A DNA stretch of 64,000 nt from an uncultured Paracoccaceae bacterium (GCA_947497185.1 CANMFL010000002.1:186001-250000); one strand, 5' to 3'. Numbered from the stretch's first letter, positions 1 to 8,049 are shown. Translations and numbers: made by a program. The notes: generated by a model not told the origin, from the letters alone.

Positions 1-2
1 TT

Positions 3-89
3 GTTGCGGCTATGAAACCGACAACGCAGGGCAGGGGCAAGGCGAAAACGCTTGCGAAGGGTGGCAAAACGATGCCGCCACCCTTCTGA
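3..89 (+). CDS. Possible 3' end of an off-window gene
   Basis: An open frame runs in from the left edge and stops at a TGA at 87-89. It would give a short basic tail ending in GGKTMPPPF. The Lys/Gly-rich composition is compatible with the C-terminus of a real protein, but the piece is too short to assign. The last codons fall inside the hairpin at 56-86, so this may equally be non-coding. No function is proposed. Confidence 0.3.
   Translation, partial: VAAMKPTTQGRGKAKTLAKGGKTMPPPF
56..86 (-). terminator. Hairpin ending the flavin reductase operon
   Basis: A perfect 10-bp inverted repeat, GAAGGGTGGC (56-65) with GCCACCCTTC (77-86), has an 11-nt loop. It starts 24 bp past the stop codon of the minus-strand flavin reductase. 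There is only a weak T-run after it on the minus strand, so termination efficiency is uncertain. Confidence 0.5.
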
Positions 90-109
90 ATTTAAAAGAC
101 GAAACCGGC

Positions 110-616
110 TTAGTCGATCGTCGCGAATTGTCCGTATTGACCGCCGTGAAACACCAGCGGCTCGCCGCCATTGTGCTGCGCTTTGGTCACGCGGCCCACG
201 ACGATCACGTGATCGCCTGCGTCATGTGTGGCCTCTAACGAGCATTCGAACGTCGCCAACGCGCCTTCGATAATCGGCATGCCGCAGTGGGACAGATGCA
301 TCGGCACGTCCTTGATTGCGGTCTTGGATTTGATGATCGCAGCGCAGATATCGCGTTGATCTGCCGCCAGAATATGCACCGCAAAACGGCGCGATCCTGC
401 GAAGTGTTCAAACCGTTTTGACGCTTTGGCGGGCGACCACAACACCAACGGCGGGTCCAGCGATACGCTGGCAAAGCTGTTGGCGACGATGGCCACCGGC
501 CCTTCAGGCCCGTCGGTTGTGATGACCGTGACGCCAGTGACAAATGCCCCTAACGCGCCCCGAAAGCTGTCCGGGTCACTGCTGGGATTGAAAGTCGCGA
601 TTGTGCCTGCGTCCAT
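110..616 (-). CDS. smoA: Flavin reductase, likely SmoA of sulfoquinovose oxidation
   Basis: This 168-aa protein belongs to the short flavin reductase-like family (HpaC/RutF fold). The N-terminal half carries the typical FMN-binding run GVTVITT...ANSFASVSLDPPLVLW (about residues 28-60), and a late HGGQYG motif precedes the C-terminus. Members use NAD(P)H to reduce FMN for a partner monooxygenase in the cytoplasm. The partner is almost certainly the SsuD-like protein two genes upstream. The start ATG overlaps the stop of the aldo/keto reductase (TAATG), showing translational coupling. The gene set and order match smoC-smoB-smoA of the sulfo-SMO pathway known from Agrobacterium. The flavin reductase call is firm; the smoA name rests on context. 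Confidence 0.8.
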   Translation of the reverse strand: MDAGTIATFNPSSDPDSFRGALGAFVTGVTVITTDGPEGPVAIVANSFASVSLDPPLVLWSPAKASKRFEHFAGSRRFAVHILAADQRDICAAIIKSKTAIKDVPMHLSHCGMPIIEGALATFECSLEATHDAGDHVIVVGRVTKAQHNGGEPLVFHGGQYGQFATID

Positions 617-1506
617 TATGGAACCTCATTGCCAAGAGCTGCGGTGTAAAGCTGGAACCAAACCTGCCGTGTCATATCGACCTTAAACGCATCTGATAAC
701 GCTTTGATCCGGCTTAGGTTATTGGTCCCCATCACCGGCATGATATTTGCAGGATGCGCCAGAAGCCACGCCACTGCAACAGCGCTTGCATCAACACCGT
801 GGGCGGCACCGATTTCGCCCATCAGGTCGCGGGTCGCAGAATTGGACGTCAGCAACGCGCCACCACCCAGCGGCGACCAAGCCATGATCGGCACATTGCG
901 CTCTTGCAGATAGGCGACATCGCCATTGGTAAAGCCCGCATTCGCCGTCACGGAAAGCTCGATCTGGTTGGTCACAAGCTGCGTTTTCATCGCAGATTGC
1001 AGCAGCGTCCAATCGTGCAGTTTGAAGTTGGACACGCCCACCGAGCGGACTTTGCCGGATGCGACAAGCGCGTCCAATGCCGCACCAGTCTCGTGGTGAT
1101 CCATGAATGGATCGGGGCGGTGGATCAACAGCGTGTCAATTTTATCGACGTTCATCAGGCGTAAAGAATGGTCAACAGAAGCTGTGACATGCGCCGCAGA
1201 GGTGTCGTAATATTTGCCCGTCGCATCAGCATAACGGCCAGCAGGGGCCACGATATCGCATTTCGTGACGATCTCGATTTTGTCTTTCAACGCAGGGGCG
1301 GCTTTCAACGCAGCGCCCAACACCTCTTCGGCCTCATAGCCGCCGTAAATGTCTGCTTGGTCCATTGTTGTGATGCCCTGAGCAAGGCAAGCTTCGATCT
1401 TTTCCTGAACGTGGGCGGGTGACGTGTCTGACGCCTCGGCCAGCCGCCACATGCCGTAAACGATGCGGGAAAAAGAGAGGTCTTTGGTGATATCGACGCG
1501 GTTCAT
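616..1506 (-). CDS. smoB: Aldo/keto reductase, likely SmoB (6-oxo-glucose reductase)
   Basis: This 296-aa AKR of the YdhF-like type has its catalytic tetrad visible as Asp49, Tyr54 (in DQADIYGG), Lys82 (IVTKCDI) and His129 (LLIHRPDP). The start at 1506 overlaps the stop of the upstream monooxygenase (ATGA). A longer reading from 1581 would lie inside that gene and is rejected. In the sulfo-SMO pathway SmoB uses NADPH to reduce 6-dehydro-glucose, left after oxidative loss of sulfite, to glucose. That role is inferred from the position between an SsuD-like monooxygenase and a flavin reductase. A general sugar or aldehyde AKR is the alternative. Confidence 0.8.
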   Translation of the reverse strand: MNRVDITKDLSFSRIVYGMWRLAEASDTSPAHVQEKIEACLAQGITTMDQADIYGGYEAEEVLGAALKAAPALKDKIEIVTKCDIVAPAGRYADATGKYYDTSAAHVTASVDHSLRLMNVDKIDTLLIHRPDPFMDHHETGAALDALVASGKVRSVGVSNFKLHDWTLLQSAMKTQLVTNQIELSVTANAGFTNGDVAYLQERNVPIMAWSPLGGGALLTSNSATRDLMGEIGAAHGVDASAVAVAWLLAHPANIMPVMGTNNLSRIKALSDAFKVDMTRQVWFQLYTAALGNEVP

Positions 1507-2669
1507 GTGCGTGGTCCTGTGCCTAGTGGTGTTGCGGGTGTCTCTGCTGGCACGCGTCCGTAGGCATGTGGCAGAGAGCATGTTTTAAGGTGCGGCATGA
1601 CGCGGCTGCCAAAGTGTTCGGCCTCTGCGATATGCGGATAACCCGAGAAGATAAACGAGCGGATGCCCATTTTCTGATAGTTTTCGATCTTGGACAGCAC
1701 TTGATCGGTAGACCCAACCAAGGCGGCACCACAGCCAGACCGCGCACGGCCAACGCCGGTCCATAGACCGGGTTCGGTGTAGCCAAATTTGTCAGCCAAT
1801 TCGCGGGCTTTGGCCTGATGCGCCACACCAAGCGAGATGCTGTCGTGCGCGCGGTCACGGATCAATTTGCCGTATTCGTCGTCTAACTTGCTGGCGATAT
1901 AATCGGCGTATTCCTTGGCCTCAGCCTCGGTGTCGCGCACGATCATATGGACGCGCAAACCGTAGTCCAGCGTGCGGTTATGCGCCGCTGCACGGGCATG
2001 AACATCCTTCATTCGCTGGGCCAAAACATCCTGTGTCTCAGGCCACATCAGATAGACGTCACACTGCGCCCCGCACAGTTCCAACGCATCGGGTGAGTAG
2101 CCGCCAAAATACAGCAATGGGCCGCCGTTTTGCTGGTATGGTTTTGCGGGGCCAGTTGGGACTTTGTCAAAGTCATAGACGTCGCCGTGGTGCGTGATCT
2201 CGTCTTGCGTCCACGCCTGACGCAGGATTTGTACGACCTCGTGGCTGCGTTTGTAACGGTACGGACTTGGCGCGACTTCACCCGGAAAATCCGATGAAAT
2301 CACGTTCAGGGTTAGACGACCTTCGAGCATGTGATCCAGCGTCGCAATCGTGCGTGCGAGCATGATCGGTTGCACTTCACCACAGCGGATCGCGGCTAGA
2401 AAGTTAATCTTTTCGGTCAACGGCGCCATGCCTGCCACATAGGACAATGTGTCTTGGCCAACCTGATAGGACGAGGGTGCAAGGATGTTTCTGAAGCCCT
2501 GCTTTTCAGCCGTCAAACCGATGTCACGGCAGTGTTCCCACGTCGATTTCAGGTCGGTATCGGGCACACCTAGGAACTGGTAATCATCTGAACACAATGC
2601 AGAAAACCAAGATACCTCTGCGGCATCAAGATCGGGGCTGGTGATTGGTACAATAGTCATCGATTCCAC
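1503..2669 (-). CDS. smoC: SsuD-like flavin monooxygenase, likely sulfoquinovose monooxygenase SmoC
   Basis: This 388-aa protein is a bacterial luciferase-like (LLM) TIM-barrel enzyme closest in pattern to alkanesulfonate monooxygenase SsuD. Matching landmarks are the Arg239-x-His241 pair in GLRVHMIVRDTEAEA, the glycine-rich RSGCGAALVG segment (about 310-319) and FSGYPHIAEAEHFG (about 341-354). SsuD enzymes use FMNH2 and O2 to split a C-S bond and release sulfite. No ssu transporter is nearby. Instead the neighbours are an AKR, a flavin reductase and a sugar ABC importer, which points to a sulfosugar such as sulfoquinovose. It is first in its operon, divergent from the GntR gene. A start at Met4 is possible. 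Confidence 0.8.
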   Translation of the reverse strand: MESMTIVPITSPDLDAAEVSWFSALCSDDYQFLGVPDTDLKSTWEHCRDIGLTAEKQGFRNILAPSSYQVGQDTLSYVAGMAPLTEKINFLAAIRCGEVQPIMLARTIATLDHMLEGRLTLNVISSDFPGEVAPSPYRYKRSHEVVQILRQAWTQDEITHHGDVYDFDKVPTGPAKPYQQNGGPLLYFGGYSPDALELCGAQCDVYLMWPETQDVLAQRMKDVHARAAAHNRTLDYGLRVHMIVRDTEAEAKEYADYIASKLDDEYGKLIRDRAHDSISLGVAHQAKARELADKFGYTEPGLWTGVGRARSGCGAALVGSTDQVLSKIENYQKMGIRSFIFSGYPHIAEAEHFGSRVMPHLKTCSLPHAYGRVPAETPATPLGTGPRT

Positions 2670-2713
2670 CTCTGGCTGGGCTGTGTTACCTCTTGCCTAA
2701 CATGCCGGATTGT

Positions 2714-2735
2714 GTGCATCAATGGTGCATCAATT
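2714..2735. promoter_or_regulatory. Tandem 11-bp direct repeat in the smoC/GntR divergent promoter
   Basis: Two adjacent copies of GTGCATCAATK (2714-2724 and 2725-2735) lie in the short gap between the divergent monooxygenase and GntR genes. Copies one helical turn apart in a shared promoter region look like operator half-sites. The adjacent GntR protein is the obvious candidate ligand, but that is inference. Confidence 0.45.
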
Positions 2736-2760
2736 TGGCTTTGACACGGAAGGGGCCATC

Positions 2761-3468
2761 ATGGCGGACGCGTCGTCATTACCAAAATACATTCAGGTCA
2801 GCGAAATGCTGATCCGCGAAATCGCCGCAGGTCACTTGATCGACGGGGCGCGTTTGGCCCCCGAGCGGGACATGGCAGCAGAGCTAGGCATCTCGGTCGG
2901 AACCTTGCGCAAAGCGCTTAGCGACCTTGAGGAAAAAGGCATGTTGCACCGCGTGCAGGGGTCGGGGAATTACGTGCGTTTTCAGACCGATGTGGCGTCT
3001 GTCTATGCGATGTTCCGGCTGGAGCTTATCGGAGGCGGCGGCTTGCCCACAGCGCGGATATTGTCGGTGGATCGCTTGTCGAAAACGGCGGATATGCCTG
3101 CCTTTGGCAGTGCGTCCGAGGGCCACAGGATCAGGCGCGTGCGGTCGTTGGACGGAAAAGCGATAGCGCTAGAGGAAATCTGGCTCGACGGATCATACCG
3201 CGACGTGATGACTGCCGATGATCTCAGCGAGTCGCTCTACCACTTTTACCGCAACGATTTGGGTCTTGTGATTGGGTCCGCCGTGGACGAAATCGGCGTC
3301 GCTTCGGTCCCCGATTGGGGCGGTGTGGACTACCCAATAGAGGCCGGTCAGATGGCCGGATATATCGAACGGACCAGTTATGACGCGGCGGGGACTGCTG
3401 CCGAGATTTCAAAGACATGGTTCGATTACAACAAGGCGCGCTACATTTCGCGCCTCGGAAAAGGATAA
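2761..3468 (+). CDS. GntR-family (HutC/UTRA type) transcriptional regulator
   Basis: This 235-aa protein has an N-terminal winged helix (about residues 5-72, with LAPERDMAAELGISVGTLRKAL and a GSGNYV wing) and a C-terminal UTRA-like effector domain. The effector domain has the usual late RTSYDAAGTAAEISKTWF pattern. The start at 2761 is preceded by GGAAGGGG at 2748-2755; an upstream in-frame start at 2710 lies in the promoter repeats. It is followed within a few bases by the Gfo/Idh gene. Regulators of this class bind a sugar or sugar phosphate and usually repress the neighbouring catabolic genes. Here those are likely the sulfoquinovose genes and the ABC importer. Confidence 0.85.
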   Translation: MADASSLPKYIQVSEMLIREIAAGHLIDGARLAPERDMAAELGISVGTLRKALSDLEEKGMLHRVQGSGNYVRFQTDVASVYAMFRLELIGGGGLPTARILSVDRLSKTADMPAFGSASEGHRIRRVRSLDGKAIALEEIWLDGSYRDVMTADDLSESLYHFYRNDLGLVIGSAVDEIGVASVPDWGGVDYPIEAGQMAGYIERTSYDAAGTAAEISKTWFDYNKARYISRLGKG

Positions 3469-3473
3469 CGACG

Positions 3474-4568
3474 TTGGAAATGGTCACCTATGGGATTATC
3501 GGGTGCGGGATGATGGCCCGCGAGCACATCCAGAATATCGGGTTGTTGCCGCATGGCAAAGTCACTGCGGTCTTTGATCCGGTGCGCGAGTTGGCGCAGA
3601 CAGCGGCTGATTTGGCGGGCGAGGCTTATGTGGCTGGAAGTCTTGAGGATTTGCTGGCGTTCGAGAACATCGACGCGCTGGTGATCGTCAGCCCGAATTA
3701 CCTGCATGTGGACCAGATGAAGATCATCGCCGCGACCCGTCCGCTGCCCGTGCTCTGCGAAAAGCCGATCTATACGGATCCTGCACAGGCGGGTGATATT
3801 GCCGCCTTGGCCGCTAACTATCCTGCGCCGTTTTGGGTCGCGATGGAGTATCGGTATATGCCGCCTGTCGCGGCGCTGATCGAGCAGGCAGAGCAGACGA
3901 CGGGCGGCATCAAAATGCTGACCGTGCGCGAGCACCGCTTTCCGTTCCTGCCGAAAATCGGGGATTGGAACCGCTTTAACGCGAAAACGGGCGGGACTTT
4001 GGTTGAGAAATGCTGTCACTTCTTTGATCTGATGCGCCTGATTTTAAAGGACGAACCCGTGCGGGTGATGGCCTCTGCTGGGCAGGGGGTTAACCACCTT
4101 GAAGAGCGTTACGACGACGAGACGCCAGACATTTGGGATCATGGCTATGTGATTATCGACTTCAAAGGCGGGGCGCGTGCAATGTTGGAATTGTGCATGT
4201 TCGCCGAAGGATCGCGCTACCAAGAAGAGATCATCGCGGTGGGGCCAAAGGCCAAGATCGAAGCGCTGGTGCCGGGGCCGGGTCGGTTCTGGCCGAAGGC
4301 ATTGGGCGATGCACCTGTGCCGCAGCTGATTATCTCGCCACGCGCACCCAAGGGTCCGTTTACCTCCGAGATTCCGGTTGATCCGACGCTGCTTGCGGCG
4401 GGCGACCATAATGGGTCGACGTTCTACCAGCACCAACGCTTTAACGCTGTTGTGCGCGGCGAAGGCATTGTGGAAGTCACGGCGGATGACGGGATGAAGG
4501 CTGTGGCGATTGGGTTGGCGGCGCAGGAATCCGCGCGGACCGGCCAAGCGGTGACGCTTGATTTCTGA
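3474..4568 (+). CDS. Gfo/Idh/MocA family protein, candidate NAD+-dependent sulfoquinovosidase
   Basis: The N-terminal Rossmann domain shows GIIGCGMMAREHI and the family motif CEKPIYTD near residues 93-100. A Gfo/Idh-type C-terminal sheet domain follows. The TTG at 3474 has AAGGA 8 nt upstream; an ATG at 3480 is the alternative. Most relatives are NAD(P)-dependent sugar dehydrogenases. However, a branch (SqgA, GH188) uses NAD+ as a catalytic cofactor to hydrolyse sulfoquinovosides and is found in sulfosugar clusters. No GH31-type sulfoquinovosidase is seen in this window, so this protein could supply that step. The family call is firm; the substrate is inference. Confidence 0.8.
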   Translation: MEMVTYGIIGCGMMAREHIQNIGLLPHGKVTAVFDPVRELAQTAADLAGEAYVAGSLEDLLAFENIDALVIVSPNYLHVDQMKIIAATRPLPVLCEKPIYTDPAQAGDIAALAANYPAPFWVAMEYRYMPPVAALIEQAEQTTGGIKMLTVREHRFPFLPKIGDWNRFNAKTGGTLVEKCCHFFDLMRLILKDEPVRVMASAGQGVNHLEERYDDETPDIWDHGYVIIDFKGGARAMLELCMFAEGSRYQEEIIAVGPKAKIEALVPGPGRFWPKALGDAPVPQLIISPRAPKGPFTSEIPVDPTLLAAGDHNGSTFYQHQRFNAVVRGEGIVEVTADDGMKAVAIGLAAQESARTGQAVTLDF

Positions 4569-4631
4569 GTAAAACCTTCCCCGCGGAGAAGACGTGCGTT
4601 GTGTTTACGATTTGATAAGGCCCGAGGAGGT

Positions 4632-4662
4632 GGGGCGCCTACGAGATGTGGGCGCCTTTTTT
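4632..4662 (+). terminator. Intrinsic terminator after the GntR-Gfo/Idh operon
   Basis: GGCGCC (4634-4639) pairs with GGCGCC (4651-4656). Pairing extends inward by T-G, A-T and C-G, and six T residues follow (4657-4662). It lies 66 bp after the Gfo/Idh stop. Confidence 0.8.
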
Positions 4663-4674
4663 GCGGTCGGTGTC

Positions 4675-4692
4675 GAATTTTCGCGAAAATTC
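4675..4692. repeat. 18-bp palindrome, copy 1
   Basis: A perfect palindrome GAATTTTCGCGAAAATTC sits in the context GGTGTCGAA...TTCGGGG. The same 18 bases recur at 4798-4815 and 33708-33725, each time in an intergenic space. Confidence 0.85.
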
Positions 4693-4740
4693 GGGGTGCG
4701 TGTTTCGGGCGGAGATGCGTGGGTTTTGGGGTGTGATTTG

Positions 4741-4769
4741 CGTGCACAAGGCGTGCACAATGCGTGCAC
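4741..4769. repeat. Three GTGCAC boxes with an 11-bp period
   Basis: CGTGCAC begins at 4741, 4752 and 4763, the first two copies extending to CGTGCACAAKG. The self-complementary GTGCAC core recurs exactly every 11 bp. It lies between the two copies of the 18-bp palindrome, between convergent transcription units, so it is not in an obvious promoter. Confidence 0.7.
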
Positions 4770-4797
4770 CGCTGTGTCGGGATTTGGGGTTGGTGTC

Positions 4798-4815
4798 GAA
4801 TTTTCGCGAAAATTC
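4798..4815. repeat. 18-bp palindrome, copy 2
   Basis: An identical copy of GAATTTTCGCGAAAATTC, 123 bp from copy 1 and again preceded by GGTGTC. It runs directly into the G/C-rich element at 4818-4870. Confidence 0.85.
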
Positions 4816-4817
4816 GG

Positions 4818-4870
4818 GTGGGGGCCAGCCCCCACGCCCCCGGGATTTTGAAGAAGCCAAAGAAGCGAAA
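4818..4870. repeat. Rhodobacterales-type intergenic element, variant 1
   Basis: GTGGGGGC and GCCCCCAC form an inverted repeat (4818-4835). A second C-run and the segment GATTTTGAAGAAGCCAAAGA follow. A related segment (GATTTGAAGAGAGCCAAAGA) recurs at 35032-35071. The form resembles the short hairpin-plus-tail repeats common between genes in this order. The whole gap 4569-4898 otherwise holds only the terminators, palindromes and boxes listed here. Confidence 0.55.
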
Positions 4871-4893
4871 GGGGCGCCTTGGTTTGGCGCCCC
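4871..4893 (-). terminator. Terminator of the sugar ABC permease operon
   Basis: GGGGCGCC (4871-4878) and GGCGCCCC (4886-4893) form a perfect 8-bp stem with a 7-nt loop. It starts 6 bp past the stop of the minus-strand permease. T-rich sequence follows on the minus strand. Confidence 0.75.
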
Positions 4894-4898
4894 GTTGT

Positions 4899-5747
4899 TT
4901 ATTTGACCGCGCCGAGTGTGAGGCCTGCGATGAAGTGTTTTTGCATCAAGAAGAACATCGCAACAGGTGGCAGTGCCGCCACAATCGAGCCTGCAGACAT
5001 CAGGTGATAGGCCGCCCGATATTGCGAGTTGAATTCAGTGATGCCTGCCGTCACGGGCTGTGCGTTTGGTCCTTGTGTCAGCACCACGGCCCAGAAGTAA
5101 TCGTTCCAGATGAAGGTGAAGATCAGCACGGCGAGTGCCGCGAGTGCCGGTTTCATCAGCGGCAGTACCACGTAGAGGAAGATGCGCCATTCTGCGACGC
5201 CTTCGACGCGCGCGGCCTCGATCAGCGGGAATGGCAGGGCTTTGATAAAGTTGCGCATGAACAGCGTGCAGAAGCCCGTTTGGAATGCGATGTGGAACAG
5301 CACAAGGCCCTGCACCGTGTCGTAGAGACCGATCGAGATTGTCAGGTCACGCACTGGCACCATCAGGATTTGGAACGGCACAAAGTTGCCCGCGATGAAC
5401 ATGAAGAAGATCAGCAGGTTGCCTTTGAATTTATAGACGCCGAGTGCAAACCCCGCCATGGCCGATAGGGCCACGGCTCCGATCACGGTGGGGATCGTGA
5501 TGAACACCGAGTTCAGCAGGTATTTTGGCATGTTGGATTCGAAGAACACTTTGCCGTAGTTGCTGAAGAATTCAAACGATGACGGCAGCCCCCAGTAGTT
5601 GCCATTGGCAAAATCCGAGTCCGGTTTGATCGAGAACATCGCAACTGCGATCAGCGGCAGCAGCCAGATGATGAGCACGATGGGCAGGATGATCTGGTAG
5701 GAAATCTGCCACGTCCGCGACGTCTTTTCGATGGGTGTTGGAAACAT
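4899..5747 (-). CDS. Carbohydrate ABC transporter permease (MalG type)
   Basis: This 282-aa inner-membrane protein has six predicted membrane segments. The EAA loop, with EAARVEGVAEWRIFLYVVLPLMKPALA at about residues 190-215, contacts the ATPase. The long first periplasmic loop is typical of MalG-type permeases. It lies one base after the MalF-type partner and is last in the operon. It should form the translocation pore with that partner and use the ATPase encoded divergently at 8295. Within a sulfo-SMO island it would carry sulfoquinovose or its glyceryl glycoside; other sugars cannot be excluded from sequence. Confidence 0.92.
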   Translation of the reverse strand: MFPTPIEKTSRTWQISYQIILPIVLIIWLLPLIAVAMFSIKPDSDFANGNYWGLPSSFEFFSNYGKVFFESNMPKYLLNSVFITIPTVIGAVALSAMAGFALGVYKFKGNLLIFFMFIAGNFVPFQILMVPVRDLTISIGLYDTVQGLVLFHIAFQTGFCTLFMRNFIKALPFPLIEAARVEGVAEWRIFLYVVLPLMKPALAALAVLIFTFIWNDYFWAVVLTQGPNAQPVTAGITEFNSQYRAAYHLMSAGSIVAALPPVAMFFLMQKHFIAGLTLGAVK

Positions 5748-5748
5748 C

Positions 5749-6678
5749 TTAGTGCCCCCCTTTTTCGTCTTGGTACATCGACCACAAGAAGTAGACGATG
5801 AAGAACAGCATTAGGAAGAATAGCACCACCGCGATGGCCGCCCCGTAGCCCATGCGGAAGCCGAATTCCGACAGGGATTCTTCGAACATGTAGAAAGACA
5901 GCACGCGGGTTGACCCGAAGGGCCCGCCGTTGGTCATGACCGAGATCAGGTCAAAGGACCGCAGCGCCCCGATGATGGTCACGACGAAGGCGATGAAGGT
6001 TGCTGGTTTGAGTTGTGGCAGGATCACGTACCACAGCATTTTGTACCCTTTTGCGCCGTCGAGCCGTGCGGCTTCGACTTGTTCGGGGTCAACAGAGTTC
6101 AGCCCCGTGAGGTACAAGATCATGCAATATGCCGTTTGTGGCCAAAGTCCTGCGGCGATGATGCCGTAGGTCGCGGTGTTCGGATTGCCGAGTACGCCGC
6201 CTTTGATCTCTAGTCCGAACAGGTCGAGGATCACGGTGAACAACCCGAAGTTGGGGAAGTAGAACCACGAGAACACAAGGCCCACGACGACTTGGGAGAT
6301 CACAAACGGGAAGAAGAACAGCGACTTATAGAGCCGGATGCCCGCCACTGTTTGGTTCAGGAACAGCGAGATGAACAGGCCCATCGGGATCGCCAGCAGG
6401 TAGAGCACCAGCCATTTCAGGTTGTTCCAGAACGAGATGCCGAATTTGCGGTCGTCGGTCAGTAGCCGTTCGTAGTTGGCAAGCCCGACATAGGTTTTTT
6501 CGCCCAAGCCGTCCCATTCGTGGAACGAGATCCAGAACGACTGGCCGATCGGGATGATCACGTAGACCGCAAAGAACAGAATTGGCAGGATCAGGAACAG
6601 CCAAGGCGTGATCGCGATCTCGTTGCGTTTATACCAGCCGCGGTTGGTGGATGCGGTGGGTGTGGTGGCAAATGCCAT
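5749..6678 (-). CDS. Sugar ABC transporter permease (MalF type)
   Basis: This 309-aa permease has a cytoplasmic N-terminus (about 22 residues), six membrane segments starting near WLFLILPILFFAVYVIIP, and the EAA loop EAARLDGAKGYKMLWYVILPQLKP near residues 207-230. It sits between the binding protein gene and the second permease with only one base before the latter, so the two are co-translated. The first periplasmic segment carries a typical WDGLGEKTYVGLANYERLL motif found in family permeases. The substrate is inferred from the neighbouring catabolic genes. Confidence 0.92.
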   Translation of the reverse strand: MAFATTPTASTNRGWYKRNEIAITPWLFLILPILFFAVYVIIPIGQSFWISFHEWDGLGEKTYVGLANYERLLTDDRKFGISFWNNLKWLVLYLLAIPMGLFISLFLNQTVAGIRLYKSLFFFPFVISQVVVGLVFSWFYFPNFGLFTVILDLFGLEIKGGVLGNPNTATYGIIAAGLWPQTAYCMILYLTGLNSVDPEQVEAARLDGAKGYKMLWYVILPQLKPATFIAFVVTIIGALRSFDLISVMTNGGPFGSTRVLSFYMFEESLSEFGFRMGYGAAIAVVLFFLMLFFIVYFLWSMYQDEKGGH

Positions 6679-6786
6679 GGCCGTCTCCCTCTGAATTCAG
6701 GTCTCAACACATGCGAAAGGCCGGATCGCCTTGCGGATGGATTAAGGGGTGGGGACGGGCCGATGTGGCCCGTCCGCGTGTATAGT

Positions 6787-8049
6787 TTACTTGTCGTAGA
6801 CGCGTTCTGCTGCATCTTCCAGACGGGCCAGGATATCGTCGAGGTTATCCGGGAACACCATGAATTCCTGCAAGCCTTCCATGCCAACGCTGGCCATTTC
6901 AGCCGGGAAGTCACGGTCAAAGAATTGTGCCACGCCGCCCGGGGCGTTTGTGGACAGCATCTCGAAGCCTTGCTCTAGGAATTCGTCAGCATCGACGCTT
7001 GCGTTTGCGTTGACTGGCAACTGACCAAGCGCGTCACCTGCGTTGATGGCTGTTTGCACGTCAGTGGACGTCACATAGGCCAAGAACGCGCGTGCGTTTT
7101 CTTTGTTGGTGGCTTGCGACGGGATGTGGAATGTATCCGTCGGTGCGTCTTCGCCCTGTGGGAAATCGCCGATGGTTGGGAACTGGTAGAAGTCGATTTG
7201 ATCGTCTGTCAGACCTGCTTCGCGTAGTGGTGCGACCGCAAAGTTACCCATCAGGTATGCAGCTGCGTCGCCTTCTACCATAAAGTTCAGCGCTTCTTGC
7301 CAGCTATAAGACTGGTGGTCTTCAACGAAGCCGCCCATGTCGATCAGCTGACGCCAGTTGGCGAATGTTTGACGTACACGGTCATCCGTCCATGCGACTT
7401 CGCCGCGGGCCAGTTGCATGTGGAAGTCAAAGCCGTTGGTCCGCATGTTCATGTAGTCGAACCAGCCGCCAGCTGTCCAAAGGAATTTGGTCCCGATGGT
7501 GTAGCAAACCCGACCGGATGCGACGATCTTTTCGCAGTTGGCCAGTTCTTCTTCCCATGTGGTGGGTTCGGTGATGCCGAGTTCTTTGTAGATGTCTTCG
7601 CGGTAGTAGACGCCCCATTGGTAGTATGTGTAAGGCACACCCCATTGTTTGCCGTCGATGGTCAGCGCGCTTTTCACAGCGTCGAGACCTTCGAGCGAGC
7701 CGTCTTCGTACATGTCAGAGACGTCTTCGAACAAGCCTGCTTCGACGTATGGGCCCATCCGGTTTGCCGCGTACCAGTTCACAACGTCAGGTGCGTTGGC
7801 TGTCAGCGCGTTACGGATTTGGGTTTTCCAAGCGTCACGGTCAACGACCGTCAGCTCGATGTTCAGGTCCGGGTGCAAGGCGCCGAAATCAGCGACAAGT
7901 CCTTCGATCACAGCGCGTGGCGCAGGATTGGACATGTCGGCCGTGATATTCAGGTCGCCTGTCAGTGCGTCGCCTTCGGCAAATGCCGCTGTGGCTACGA
8001 TGCTTGCTGCTGCAAGGGCTGCAAAAGATGTTTTCATGATGGAACGCAT
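6787..8049 (-). CDS. Sugar ABC transporter periplasmic binding protein, SmoF-like by context
   Basis: This 420-aa extracellular solute-binding protein (family 1) has a clear Sec signal peptide (MRSIMKTSFAALAAASIVATAAFA, cut before EGDAL). The start at 8049 is set by a strong GGGAGG just upstream; the frame stays open further but would lack a signal sequence at its start. Aromatic residues usual for sugar stacking are plentiful (YTYYQWGVYY, WTAGGWFDY). It is first in the operon with the two permeases. In Agrobacterium the matching protein, SmoF, binds sulfoquinovosyl glycerol. Whether this one does must be inferred from the pathway genes next door. Confidence 0.9.
   Translation of the reverse strand: MRSIMKTSFAALAAASIVATAAFAEGDALTGDLNITADMSNPAPRAVIEGLVADFGALHPDLNIELTVVDRDAWKTQIRNALTANAPDVVNWYAANRMGPYVEAGLFEDVSDMYEDGSLEGLDAVKSALTIDGKQWGVPYTYYQWGVYYREDIYKELGITEPTTWEEELANCEKIVASGRVCYTIGTKFLWTAGGWFDYMNMRTNGFDFHMQLARGEVAWTDDRVRQTFANWRQLIDMGGFVEDHQSYSWQEALNFMVEGDAAAYLMGNFAVAPLREAGLTDDQIDFYQFPTIGDFPQGEDAPTDTFHIPSQATNKENARAFLAYVTSTDVQTAINAGDALGQLPVNANASVDADEFLEQGFEMLSTNAPGGVAQFFDRDFPAEMASVGMEGLQEFMVFPDNLDDILARLEDAAERVYDK

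Noticed and set aside
4594..4906. Several 75-86 codon frames in the gap after the Gfo/Idh gene
   Set aside because: The stretch is made of terminators, palindromes and repeats; the frames have no ribosome sites and translate the repeats.
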